From Olsenella intestinalis (GTDB taxonomy: Bacteria > Actinomycetota > Coriobacteriia > Coriobacteriales > Atopobiaceae), in assembly GCF_023276655.1 (NCBI RefSeq), contig NZ_JALGRK010000002.1, forward strand, positions 546,433-610,432: DNA of 64,000 nt, in the 5' to 3' direction. Made by a program: the position numbers and the translations under genes. Under the pieces are notes generated by a model that worked only from the letters and a program-made list of their open reading frames with translations, did no database searches and was not told where the DNA came from. Below are positions 9,921 to 17,880 of this stretch, piece after piece. Each line of letters starts with the position of its first letter. Within the stretch, counting starts at the first letter, position 1.

Positions 9921-9997
9921 GGCCCGTTCGTCTAGCGGTTTAGGACGCCGCCCTCTCAAGGCGGAGATCACCAGTTCGAATCTGGTACGGGCTACCA
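9921..9997 (+). tRNA. tRNA-Glu (anticodon CTC), copy 2
   Basis: It is identical over all 77 bases to copy 1, from which it is separated by a 37-base spacer, and is followed at once by an intrinsic terminator. It is a tandem duplication within the operon. Confidence 0.95.
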
Positions 9998-10005
9998 AAC
10001 AGACA

Positions 10006-10041
10006 CAGGCCATCGGGTTTACCCGGTGGCCTGTTTTCTTG
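10006..10041 (+). terminator. Terminator of the tRNA operon
   Basis: CAGGCCATCGGG pairs with CCCGGTGGCCTG around TTTA and is followed by TTTTCTTG, nine bases after the last tRNA. Confidence 0.93.
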
Positions 10042-10080
10042 TCTCGATCGCTCCCGCATCCAAGCAAGGGGCTATGCATC

Positions 10081-10112
10081 CGAGAAGAGCCGCCCGGCAC
10101 ATGCCGGGCGGC
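10081..10112 (-). terminator. Terminator of the glycine-rich secreted-protein gene
   Basis: GCCGCCCGGC (10089-10098) pairs with GCCGGGCGGC (10103-10112). On the minus strand the stem runs directly into TCTTCTCGG. The tail is thus supplied by the dispersed 10-mer (10081-10090). The same arrangement is repeated at 11510. Confidence 0.75.
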
Positions 10113-10536
10113 CCCATCCTCACTCGTCTGTCAGCCGGGGCTACAGCCCGTACCAGCCGATGCCCTCGTACAGCCAGCCGAGCTCGACGAGGGCCATGGC
10201 CTCGTGCTCGCTCGTCGTGTAGTTGTGCGTTCCCGCGCTGGCGTAGGGGTTGTACTGGCGATAGACCGGCACGCCGTTCTCGCCGGCGGAGCACCAGCCA
10301 ACGCCCTCGTCCGTCCAGCCAAGCTGGACGAGGTGGTCGCGCTCGAAGGCGCTCACCGTGTAGTGATGGTCGCCCGCGTAGGAGTTGTACAGGCGGTACA
10401 CCGGTGCTCCCTCTGCCGGGGCGATCCAGCCAACGCCCTCACCATGCCAGCCGAGCCCGACGAGCGCGTCGCGCTCGTAGGCGCTCGCGGTGTAGAAGTG
10501 CTCGCCGGAGTAGGGGTTGTACAGGCGGAACATGTC
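10081..10536. repeat. Long direct repeat, copy A (DUF5648 tail plus terminator)
   Basis: About 455 bp here and at 11510-11965 (offset 1429) are nearly identical. The unit covers the 10-mer and terminator hairpin, the spacer and the three DUF5648 repeats of the neighbouring gene. Differences are scattered single bases, for example in the hairpin loop. This indicates a recent duplication or ongoing gene conversion. Confidence 0.92.
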
Positions 10537-11298
10537 CTGGGCCTCGGCCGGCTCGGGGTCGGGATCGGGGCCGGGCTCCACCTCAGAGGTCGCGATGACA
10601 TACTGGGCGCCGGTGGTGGGACCTTCTATGGCCGTATAGGTCTCGCCGTCGTCGCTGGCCTGTATGACGTTAGCGGAGATCTCGCCCTCCACGGCCTTGG
10701 CCGACTTGCCGGCAGTGGGTCCTTCGGCGTCATCGTTAACCACGAAACCCACTGCACCACCGTCTCCGCCGGCCATCCTTGCGGTGCCACCCTTGACAGT
10801 CAGGTTGCCCGTAAGGCCGACCGCGCCGTCACCGCCGCTGCCCGGAGTGGCGCCGTCGCCGCCTGCCCCACCTTCTCCGCCAGTGCACTGGACGGTTGCC
10901 CCGTCAACGATCAGATTGCCAAAGACGGCAGCCTTGCCGTCGCCACCCCTGCCTCCGGTACCGCCTTCTGAATCTTCGCCAAACTCGCCTTCGTCACCAT
11001 AGACGATCAGCGTGCCCTTGCCTGCGACGGTGATCGTGTGCCGGTTGGGCGTGTGGCTATGGGTGTTGATGCCAAACCAGACCGTCACGGTCTTGCCCTC
11101 GGCGACTGTCACCGTAATGTCCGTATCGACAAAGACGCGCTCGTTGATTTCTGTGTCGCTGTCAAACGTCTTGTCGCTGTCCCACGTTTCGTCTACGAAC
11201 GCGAACGCCCTGGCGCTCGCACCAAGCACGAGCGCCACCGTCGCCACGAGCGCGACCACAGAGGCCACAAGCAGCCTGCCTGACTTCATTCGCTCCAT
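10141..11298 (-). CDS. Secreted glycine-rich protein with C-terminal DUF5648 repeats
   Basis: The 385-residue product starts MERMKSGRLLVASVVALV, a signal peptide with an alanine-rich cleavage region. A beta-rich region follows, with Gly/Asp-rich stretches (GGTGGRGGDG, GGEGGAGGDG). A Pro/Glu linker then leads to three ~44-residue DUF5648 repeats (MFRLYNPYSGEHFYTAS, VYRLYNSYAGDHHYTVS, VYRQYNPYASAGTHNYTTS), each ending in a GLGW/QLGW-EGVGW motif. The ATG at 11298 follows GAGGGG. There is no LPXTG anchor. Function is unknown; the repeats are typical of surface or secreted proteins and may bind wall or host glycans. The tail is almost the same as that of the protease next door. Confidence 0.8.
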   Translation of the reverse strand: MERMKSGRLLVASVVALVATVALVLGASARAFAFVDETWDSDKTFDSDTEINERVFVDTDITVTVAEGKTVTVWFGINTHSHTPNRHTITVAGKGTLIVYGDEGEFGEDSEGGTGGRGGDGKAAVFGNLIVDGATVQCTGGEGGAGGDGATPGSGGDGAVGLTGNLTVKGGTARMAGGDGGAVGFVVNDDAEGPTAGKSAKAVEGEISANVIQASDDGETYTAIEGPTTGAQYVIATSEVEPGPDPDPEPAEAQDMFRLYNPYSGEHFYTASAYERDALVGLGWHGEGVGWIAPAEGAPVYRLYNSYAGDHHYTVSAFERDHLVQLGWTDEGVGWCSAGENGVPVYRQYNPYASAGTHNYTTSEHEAMALVELGWLYEGIGWYGL

Positions 11299-11509
11299 GC
11301 GGTTCCCCTCTCGCCTGGAACTAACCCATAGCTGGCACTTCAAGACTAGTTTGAGCCACGGGCCATGCCACCAACACCTCGCCTCGGCAGGCGGCGCGAC
11401 CCTCCACGTGCGACGCGGAACGACTCGCGCCCAAGTGCCGGCGTCGGCGAGCGGGTCCACCGTTTGCGCGCCCCTGGTCGCCGCTCTTCCGACCAAGGAA
11501 CGACGCGTC

Positions 11510-11541
11510 CGAGAAGAGCCGCCCGGCGATTGCCGGGCGGC
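11510..11541 (-). terminator. Terminator of the papain-like protease gene
   Basis: GCCGCCCGGC and GCCGGGCGGC pair around GATT. On the minus strand the stem is followed by TCTTCTCGGACG, part of a perfect 10-mer copy (11510-11519). It is the twin of the 10081 terminator. Confidence 0.75.
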
Positions 11542-11965
11542 CCCATCCTCACTCGTATGTCAGCCGGGGCTACAGCCCGTACCAGCCGATGCCCTCGTAC
11601 AGCCAGCCGAGCTCGACGAGGGCCATGGCCTCGTACTCGCTCGTCGTGTAGTTGTGCGTTCCCGCGCTGGCGTAGGGGTTGTACTGGCGATAGACCGGCA
11701 CGCCGTTCTCGCCGGCGGAGCACCAGCCAACGCCCTCGTCCGTCCAGCCAAGCTGGACGAGGTGGTCGCGCTCGAAGGCGCTCACCGTGTAGTGATGGTC
11801 GCCCGCGTAGGGGTTGTACAGGCGGTAGACCGGCGCGCCCTCCTCAGGGGCGACCCAGCCAACGCCCTCGCCCTGCCAGCCGAGCCCGACGAGCACGTCG
11901 CGCTCGTAGGCGCTCGCCGTGTAGAAGTGCTCGCCGGAGTAGGGGTTGTACAGGCGGAACATGTC
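11510..11965. repeat. Long direct repeat, copy B
   Basis: This is the second copy of the unit described at 10081-10536, here forming the end of the protease gene and its terminator. Confidence 0.92.
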
Positions 11966-13978
11966 GCTGCCCGCAGGGGTTGGCGCGGGCTCGTCCTGTG
12001 TGACCAGGTAGGCCTTGATCGAGAAGTTGTCGATGGAGTAGTCGTTGAGCAGCGCCGTCCTGGGAGCGAATTTGGTCCAGTCGGTCCAGGCGCCCTCCGC
12101 GTAGACGAAGCTCTCGCCCTCGTTCACGACGGCCACGCCGTACTCGTCGGCGATCCTGTCACGCTTGTCGGCAGGCGTCCCCGCCGTCGCCTCCTGGGCT
12201 TTCACAGCCTGGGCATGCGCCTTGGAGTACGTGGCGTTGGTCGCAAACTCGTGCAGCGTAGTGCCTTCGCTCTCAACGGTCTCCTCCGCCACCACGGCGA
12301 ACTTCTCGCCAGGCTTGATCACAATCGAGCCGTCAAGCTTCTCGCGGTGCAGGCCGGCGTACTCGTAGGTCGCCGTCTTCGTGCCCAGCAGTGTGCCGTC
12401 CTCGGGGTTCTTGAACCCGTCGCTCAGCTTGTAGATGGAGTACTTGACCGTGGCGTCCGTCCGGGCCGTCTTGGTGGAGACCGACGCCAGCTTAGCGGTC
12501 GAGTCCGTGTCGTTCGTGAACACGTTCGCCGTCTTGAGGACATCCTCGCCCTGCTCGAACGTGGCCTCCTCGTTCCAGTTGTCGACCGTGGACGGCATGT
12601 AGTCGTACATCTGGACCAGCAGGTCGCCGTCGGCCCTAGAGAGGTCATCGTCAAAGGCAAACGACTCGGCGTTCGCCGCGCTCTTGTCGTAATAGGAAAG
12701 CCAGAAGTAGCCTGTGTGCTTGCCGCTCTCGTCCGTGATGCCCCACTTGTCGTAGTTGATGGTGTTGCCGTCGCCCAGGTCGGTGGAGTCGTACTCCGAG
12801 CCCCAGGAGTTCTTGACGAGCCATGCGCCGTTCTGGGGCGGCTTGTGGTCGGCCAGGAAGTTGTCAGCCGAGTAGTCGTCGTTCCAGCCGACGATACAGA
12901 CCGCGTGGTTGGTCTTGACGTCGTCGTAGGTGTAGTGGGCCCAGGTCTCCTCGTTCATCATCGGGGTGTCCGACTTCTGGCCGGGCGCCGCCATGTCGGC
13001 CTTGAACGCCACCATCACGCCCCGGCCGCGCATCAGCTCGGACTTGACGGCGTCGACGCCCTGCTGGTTGATGCCTGTCCACTTGCCCTCGGCGTCCCTG
13101 GTGCTCAGGGCGGGAAGCTTGTTGCCGTCCACCAGCGTGAACCCGGAACTGACGTTGCGACTCAGGGACTCCTCGCCCTCGATGGTCGTGGTCTCCGGGA
13201 TGGACCAGTCGTCAAGACTGGTGTAGCAGGTGTGCTCCGCGAGCTCGGCAACGTACATCTGGTAGGAAGCGTCCAGGAACGCGTCGACGGTGAGCTGGTC
13301 GTCGGGAACGGTCAGGTAGCCCTTGGTGCGCAGGGAGCTGAGCAGCGAGGCCACCTTCTCGTTGGTCTTGTTGTTCAGCGCCTCCTCCATGGTCATCCCG
13401 ATCTGGGCCTCGACGGTCTCGCGCGCGACCGCCTTGCCCTTGTCCGGGTGAGCCACCAGATACTGCTTCTCCGTCATGCCCTCCTTGCCCTGATACGGGA
13501 AGTACTTCTCGTACGTGGGACCTGCGCCCGAGGCGTACAGGGTCGCGACGTTCACGCCATACGCGCCGTTGTCCCACGTGATGTTGGGCACGTCCTCGGA
13601 GTTGGTGACATACATGCCCTCGCCCGCGTGGTCCGCGTCGATCGCCTTCGTGATGGGGTTCGAGCCAAACCAGGCAAGGTGCTTCTCCGAGAGGTCGAAG
13701 GTCTTGGGATTGACCGTCTGGCCCCTCTCCTTGAGCGTGCTCATGATGCTCGACTCCGCGGCGGACGTGCCCGCAAACGCCCAGCAGGTGCTCCAGGGGT
13801 TCTGCATCTTCACGGGCGTCACGACGCCTTGCTCACGCAGGTCGAACTCTGCAGGCAGGACACTGTCCTGAACGGTCGCCTCCTCCGCTGGGACCGACGC
13901 CGGAATCGCCGCGAACATGCTTGCGGCCAACAGGCCCGAGAGCACAGCGCCAAAGGCCCTCCTCGATGATTCTTTCAT
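11570..13978 (-). CDS. Secreted papain-family (C1A) cysteine protease with DUF5648 repeats
   Basis: The 802-residue product has a signal peptide (MKESSRRAFGAVLSGLLAAS...) and then a papain-like domain. The nucleophile Cys65 is in QNPWSTCWAF, the His near 357 in TNHAVCIVGWND and the Asn near 390 in WLVKNSWG. A beta-rich region (about 420-660) follows, then three DUF5648 repeats almost identical to those of the gene downstream. I chose the ATG at 13978 (six bases after GGAGGGG) over a GTG at 13981. A role in degrading host or peer proteins at the cell surface is inferred. No LPXTG or membrane tail is seen, so anchoring, if any, would rest on the repeats. Confidence 0.88.
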   Translation of the reverse strand: MKESSRRAFGAVLSGLLAASMFAAIPASVPAEEATVQDSVLPAEFDLREQGVVTPVKMQNPWSTCWAFAGTSAAESSIMSTLKERGQTVNPKTFDLSEKHLAWFGSNPITKAIDADHAGEGMYVTNSEDVPNITWDNGAYGVNVATLYASGAGPTYEKYFPYQGKEGMTEKQYLVAHPDKGKAVARETVEAQIGMTMEEALNNKTNEKVASLLSSLRTKGYLTVPDDQLTVDAFLDASYQMYVAELAEHTCYTSLDDWSIPETTTIEGEESLSRNVSSGFTLVDGNKLPALSTRDAEGKWTGINQQGVDAVKSELMRGRGVMVAFKADMAAPGQKSDTPMMNEETWAHYTYDDVKTNHAVCIVGWNDDYSADNFLADHKPPQNGAWLVKNSWGSEYDSTDLGDGNTINYDKWGITDESGKHTGYFWLSYYDKSAANAESFAFDDDLSRADGDLLVQMYDYMPSTVDNWNEEATFEQGEDVLKTANVFTNDTDSTAKLASVSTKTARTDATVKYSIYKLSDGFKNPEDGTLLGTKTATYEYAGLHREKLDGSIVIKPGEKFAVVAEETVESEGTTLHEFATNATYSKAHAQAVKAQEATAGTPADKRDRIADEYGVAVVNEGESFVYAEGAWTDWTKFAPRTALLNDYSIDNFSIKAYLVTQDEPAPTPAGSDMFRLYNPYSGEHFYTASAYERDVLVGLGWQGEGVGWVAPEEGAPVYRLYNPYAGDHHYTVSAFERDHLVQLGWTDEGVGWCSAGENGVPVYRQYNPYASAGTHNYTTSEYEAMALVELGWLYEGIGWYGL

Positions 13979-14100
13979 CACTCACCCCTCCTCGCGGTAT
14001 GGCCACTTCGCCCAAATCATAGAAGAGCCCCGGGCGCCGAATCTGCCGCAGGTGCACGGCAAGCTGCCAGCGGCCCCTTGCCTAACGTCAGGAAGGCAGA

Positions 14101-15204
14101 TCAACGCAGCCCGATGCGCACGAGGCCCGGCTCGGTCTCGTCCCAGCTCTCGCACAGGCCCCTGACGATGGATTCGGCGAGGGGGTCGAAGTCCTCGTCC
14201 TCCGGGACGAAACCGCGCGAGAGGAGCGTGCGATAGTCGAGGGTCATGACCTTGTTCACGCCGCCCTCCCCCGCGGAGAAGCCGACGTGGATGCCCGGGT
14301 CGGTGACGCCGCGCTCGCGCGCGATCCTCAGGAGCACGCCCACCACCGTCTCCTCGAGCATGAGCAGGCAGGCGTGGGTGGCGCGGCTGTCCATGAACTG
14401 GCGCGCGCAGTACTCCTCGAGCGAGGCGTTCATGGCGACGAGGTCGGGCGTGAGCGACTCCACTTCCCACTCCCAGCTGCGCACGCGGAAGATGAACTCG
14501 TAGGTCTCGGGCCGCTGGGGGTGGTCGAAGATCTGCTCGGGAGGCCCGGCCTCCCAGCACTCGCCCTGGTCCATGTAGAACACGCGGGAGCTCGCCTCGC
14601 GCGCGAAGCGCATCTCGTGGGTGACCACGAGCATCGTGAGGCCGCGCTCGGCAAGCTTCGTGATGACCGAGAGGACTTCGGAGACCATCTGGGGGTCGAG
14701 GGCGGAGGTCGGCTCGTCGAAGAGCAGGATCTTCGGGTCCATGGCGAGGCCGCGCGCGATCGCGACGCGCTGGCGCTGGCCGCCGGAGAGCTCGCTGGGC
14801 CAGCTGAGGGCCTTGTCGCGCAGGCCGACGGTCTCGAGAAGGTCGAGCGCGCGGTCGTAGGCCTCCTGCTTCGAGAGGCCAAGCAAATCCATGGGCGCCA
14901 TCATGAGGTTCTCGACGACGAGCTTGTGGTTGAACAAGGCGTAGTTCTGGAAGACCATGCCCATCTTCTGGCGCATGCGTGGCAGGTCGACGTCGGGTGC
15001 GCACATGTCCTGCCCGTCGACGACGATGCTTCCGCTCGTGGGCGTCTCGAGGCGGTTGAGGCAGCGGATGAAGGTCGACTTGCCCGTTCCAGAGGGACCG
15101 ATGATGGAGATGACCTCGCCCTCCTCAACCTTGGCGTTCACGTCCTTGAGGGGGCAGGCGTTCGGGTACTCCTTGCGGAGGTGGCTGACTTCAATGAGGC
15201 TCAT
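14101..15204 (-). CDS. Amino-acid ABC transporter ATPase with extra C-terminal domain
   Basis: Residues 1-240 are a GlnQ/HisP-type ATPase with Walker [10 protein letters not shown] (36-44), Q-loop, signature LSGGQ (139-143), Walker B LLFDEP (160-165) and H-loop His196. Residues 241-367 are an addition absent from ordinary GlnQ. They contain [19 protein letters not shown] and, later, [11 protein letters not shown], which resemble the N-box helix and C-terminal end of RsbW/SpoIIAB-type HATPase (GHKL) domains. That resemblance is by eye and uncertain. The start overlaps the stop of the fused permease gene (ATGA), so the two are cotranslated parts of one importer. Confidence 0.88.
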   Translation of the reverse strand: MSLIEVSHLRKEYPNACPLKDVNAKVEEGEVISIIGPSGTGKSTFIRCLNRLETPTSGSIVVDGQDMCAPDVDLPRMRQKMGMVFQNYALFNHKLVVENLMMAPMDLLGLSKQEAYDRALDLLETVGLRDKALSWPSELSGGQRQRVAIARGLAMDPKILLFDEPTSALDPQMVSEVLSVITKLAERGLTMLVVTHEMRFAREASSRVFYMDQGECWEAGPPEQIFDHPQRPETYEFIFRVRSWEWEVESLTPDLVAMNASLEEYCARQFMDSRATHACLLMLEETVVGVLLRIARERGVTDPGIHVGFSAGEGGVNKVMTLDYRTLLSRGFVPEDEDFDPLAESIVRGLCESWDETEPGLVRIGLR

Positions 15205-17468
15205 CGCTCGCTGACCCCCTCGATCTTGCGCGGGCGTGCGCTCGCGTCCATCCGGGCAGTGGCCTTCCTGAGCGCCCAGGCGATCAGGCGGCAGAGCAGG
15301 AAGTAGATGATTGCGGTGGAGATGAGCGGGAAGAAGGCGTCCATCGTGCGCGCGCGGATGAGGTCGCTCGCGCGCGTGAGGTCCTGCACGGCGATGTAGC
15401 CGACGATCGCCGTGTCCTTCGCGAGGCTCACGAACTGGCCGACGAGCTGTGGTCTGAACTGCTGCGCCGCCTGCGGGAAGATGATCTTGCGGAAGACCTC
15501 CCTGCTGGTGTAGCCGAGGGCCAGGCCCGTCTCCTCCTGGATGGCGTCGATGCCGTCGATCGCGGTCCACATAGTCGACCCCGACGCGGCGCCGAAGGCG
15601 AGCGTGAAGGCGACTATCGCCACGATCTCGCCGGGGATGTCGAAGGCGCCGAACACCACGTAGTAGAGGACCATGAGGACGACGACGAGCGGGACGCCGC
15701 CCATGATCGCCTGGTAGCCGTCGACGAGCCGGCCGACCCAGCGGACGCCGCTGCGGCGCGCGAGCACGGTGGCGTAGCCGAGCAGCGTCCCCAGCACGCC
15801 CGAGCACACGCTCACCAACAACGTGACGCCGAGGCCCGAGAGGACGAGCTGCCAGCGACCCTCGTCGACGAAGGTCTTCTTGAACGAGCGGGCGATGCCG
15901 TCGACGAAGCTTGCCACGGCGCCGGGCTCGGCCTTCGCACGCACGACGAAGACGGGGGTGCTGTCGTAGACGGGGACGCTGAAGTCGACCTGCTGGCGGC
16001 GCTCGTCGCTGATGGAGACGCCACCGCCGCCGAGGTCGTACTTGGACGTCTGCACGCCGGCCAGGCAGGCCGAGAAATCCTGGTCGACGAACTCGACGCC
16101 ATAGCCGAGCCGCTTGCAGACGAGCTCGACGAGCTCGATCTCGCAGCCGACCACCTCGCCGTTTCGCATGTAGGAGATGGGCTCGAGCGTGGCGCAGGTC
16201 GTCATCTTGAGCGTTCCCCGGGGCGTGTCCCAGCCCTTCTCGGGCATGCTCTTCTCGGCATCGCTGGGCCCGGTCCACTTCTTCTTGAGGGCGTCGAGGG
16301 TGCCGTCGGCCCTGAACTCCTCGATCACGGTGTCGAACTCCGCCTTGAGGGGCGAGCCCTTCGGGAAGATGAGGCCGTACTTGTCGTCGGCGACCTTCTC
16401 GTTGATGGCGCCGATGCCCTCGTTGTTGCTCACGGCGAGCAGCGCGACGGGCTCGTCCGCGCAGAACGCGTCGATCTTGCCCGCCTTCAGGGACGCGACC
16501 ATGTCGCCGGTGGTGTTGAGGTAGGTGTAGTCGCGCGATCCGCCGATGGCCGCGTCGACGAACCGGTCGGTTATCGACCCGTTGAGGACCCCGACCTTGT
16601 GGCCGTCGAGCTCCTTGGCGGAGTTGAACTCGAGGCCGCCGCCCGAGGCGGAGCCGTCGGCCTTCGCTATGACGGAGATGTAGGAGGGCATGACCTTCCT
16701 GCTGAAGTCGACCACCTGGGCGCGCTCGGCCGTGTTCGTAAGCGTGCCGCCGAAGTCGACCTTGTGCGACTGGACCGCGGCGAAGATCGAGTCCATGGGG
16801 ATCGTCGAGACGTTGAGGCGATAGCCGAGGTCCTTCGCGATGTGGAGGGCGAGGTCGACGTCGTAGCCGAGGGCCTCGCCGCCCGCGCCCACGTACGAGT
16901 AGGGCTCGAGCACGCCCGACGTGGCGAAGCTGAGCGTGCCGTTGGGGGCGTCCCAGTCCTGGGCCGGGATCGTCTTGGCCGACTCGTCGGTGCCGACCCA
17001 CTTTGCCTTGAGCTGGTCGATGGTGCCGTCCGACTCGTACCTCTGGATGATTTCGTTGAATTTCCCCACGAGCGGGTCACCGTGCGGGAAGAAGAAGGCC
17101 TCCTCGACCTCGCCGAGGTTCTCGGGAAGAAGTGCGACCGAGCCCTCCCTGCGGTTCTCGGCGAGCTCGAGGCAGTACGAGAGCTGCACCGCGGCGTCGG
17201 CCTTGTCGGTCTCGACGGCCTTCACGCAGTCGGCAATCGAGGCGTAGAACTGCTCGGAGGTCCCCTCGACCTTCTTCTGCATGGCCTGGTTGTACACGCT
17301 GCCGTTCACGTAGGCGATGCGCTTGCCCTTGAGCTGCTCGAGCGAGGTGTAGATGGGCTTCGCGCCCGTGGCGTCGGCGCTCGCGACGGCCGGCATACAG
17401 CCAATGAGGGCGAAGGCGCACGCGAGCGCGGCAAAGAGTCGTGGCAGCCTGGGTCTGGATGGGCGCAT
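15201..17468 (-). CDS. Polar amino-acid ABC transporter: tandem substrate-binding domains fused to permease
   Basis: The 755-residue product starts with a lipoprotein-like signal (lipobox LIGC, Cys24). The family-3 binding-protein lobes are arranged as a half-domain ([12 protein letters not shown]), a first ligand lobe ([16 protein letters not shown]), a second C-lobe ([12 protein letters not shown]) and a second ligand lobe ([15 protein letters not shown]). A HisM/GlnP-type permease starts near residue 528, with the EAA loop in [19 protein letters not shown]. The ATG at 17468 follows GGAGG. One chain thus carries two binding modules and the membrane channel, and the adjacent ATPase completes the importer. 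Substrate not determined; polar amino acids are typical of the family. Confidence 0.87.
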   Translation of the reverse strand: MRPSRPRLPRLFAALACAFALIGCMPAVASADATGAKPIYTSLEQLKGKRIAYVNGSVYNQAMQKKVEGTSEQFYASIADCVKAVETDKADAAVQLSYCLELAENRREGSVALLPENLGEVEEAFFFPHGDPLVGKFNEIIQRYESDGTIDQLKAKWVGTDESAKTIPAQDWDAPNGTLSFATSGVLEPYSYVGAGGEALGYDVDLALHIAKDLGYRLNVSTIPMDSIFAAVQSHKVDFGGTLTNTAERAQVVDFSRKVMPSYISVIAKADGSASGGGLEFNSAKELDGHKVGVLNGSITDRFVDAAIGGSRDYTYLNTTGDMVASLKAGKIDAFCADEPVALLAVSNNEGIGAINEKVADDKYGLIFPKGSPLKAEFDTVIEEFRADGTLDALKKKWTGPSDAEKSMPEKGWDTPRGTLKMTTCATLEPISYMRNGEVVGCEIELVELVCKRLGYGVEFVDQDFSACLAGVQTSKYDLGGGGVSISDERRQQVDFSVPVYDSTPVFVVRAKAEPGAVASFVDGIARSFKKTFVDEGRWQLVLSGLGVTLLVSVCSGVLGTLLGYATVLARRSGVRWVGRLVDGYQAIMGGVPLVVVLMVLYYVVFGAFDIPGEIVAIVAFTLAFGAASGSTMWTAIDGIDAIQEETGLALGYTSREVFRKIIFPQAAQQFRPQLVGQFVSLAKDTAIVGYIAVQDLTRASDLIRARTMDAFFPLISTAIIYFLLCRLIAWALRKATARMDASARPRKIEGVSER

Positions 17469-17880
17469 CGTGCCTCCAATCGCACGGGACCGGCGTCCCG
17501 TCGCTCTGGTCGCATACGGCCTAGCTACGCACCAACTGTAGGGGTTGGGACATGCGCGCACCACATCCGACCCTGCCGAAGGCGCCCAATTCGCGGCGGC
17601 CGAGGCACGCAAGGGCGAGGGAGGGCCTGCGCCGCGAGAACTTGACGCATGTTTGATGGTGCGAGCGCTTTGGGCGGCCACGCCCGGATGTCGTGTGCGC
17701 AAGCCGCCCTCGAGGGCGTGATTCTGCAGCGCAGAGTGGCCTCGAGGCACACGTGCGCCGCAGGCGGGCGGCGGGCATGAAGAATCTTGGCTGGCGGGCG
17801 CATCTCGATGCAAGAGGACGCTGGTACGTATATGATTTTGAGGAAATGTGTACGGTTCGGACGACGGGTGAGTGCCAGGG
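17469..17880. other. Divergent promoter region between the ABC importer and the glycan cassette
   Basis: This 412-bp gap separates two outward-reading operons. Near the plus-strand gene a TATGAT hexamer (17831-17836) could be a -10, but no good -35 is seen. I found no gene, RNA or clear operator in the rest. Confidence 0.5.

Noticed and set aside
9807..9997. The duplicated tRNA-Glu as a possible integration (att) scar
   Set aside because: The repeat is exactly the tRNA with a short spacer inside one operon with promoter and terminator. No integrase lies nearby; xerD at 48 kb is a housekeeping recombinase.
14024..14036. TAGAAGAGCC as another copy of the 10-mer
   Set aside because: It differs at the first bases of the conserved core and was not counted.
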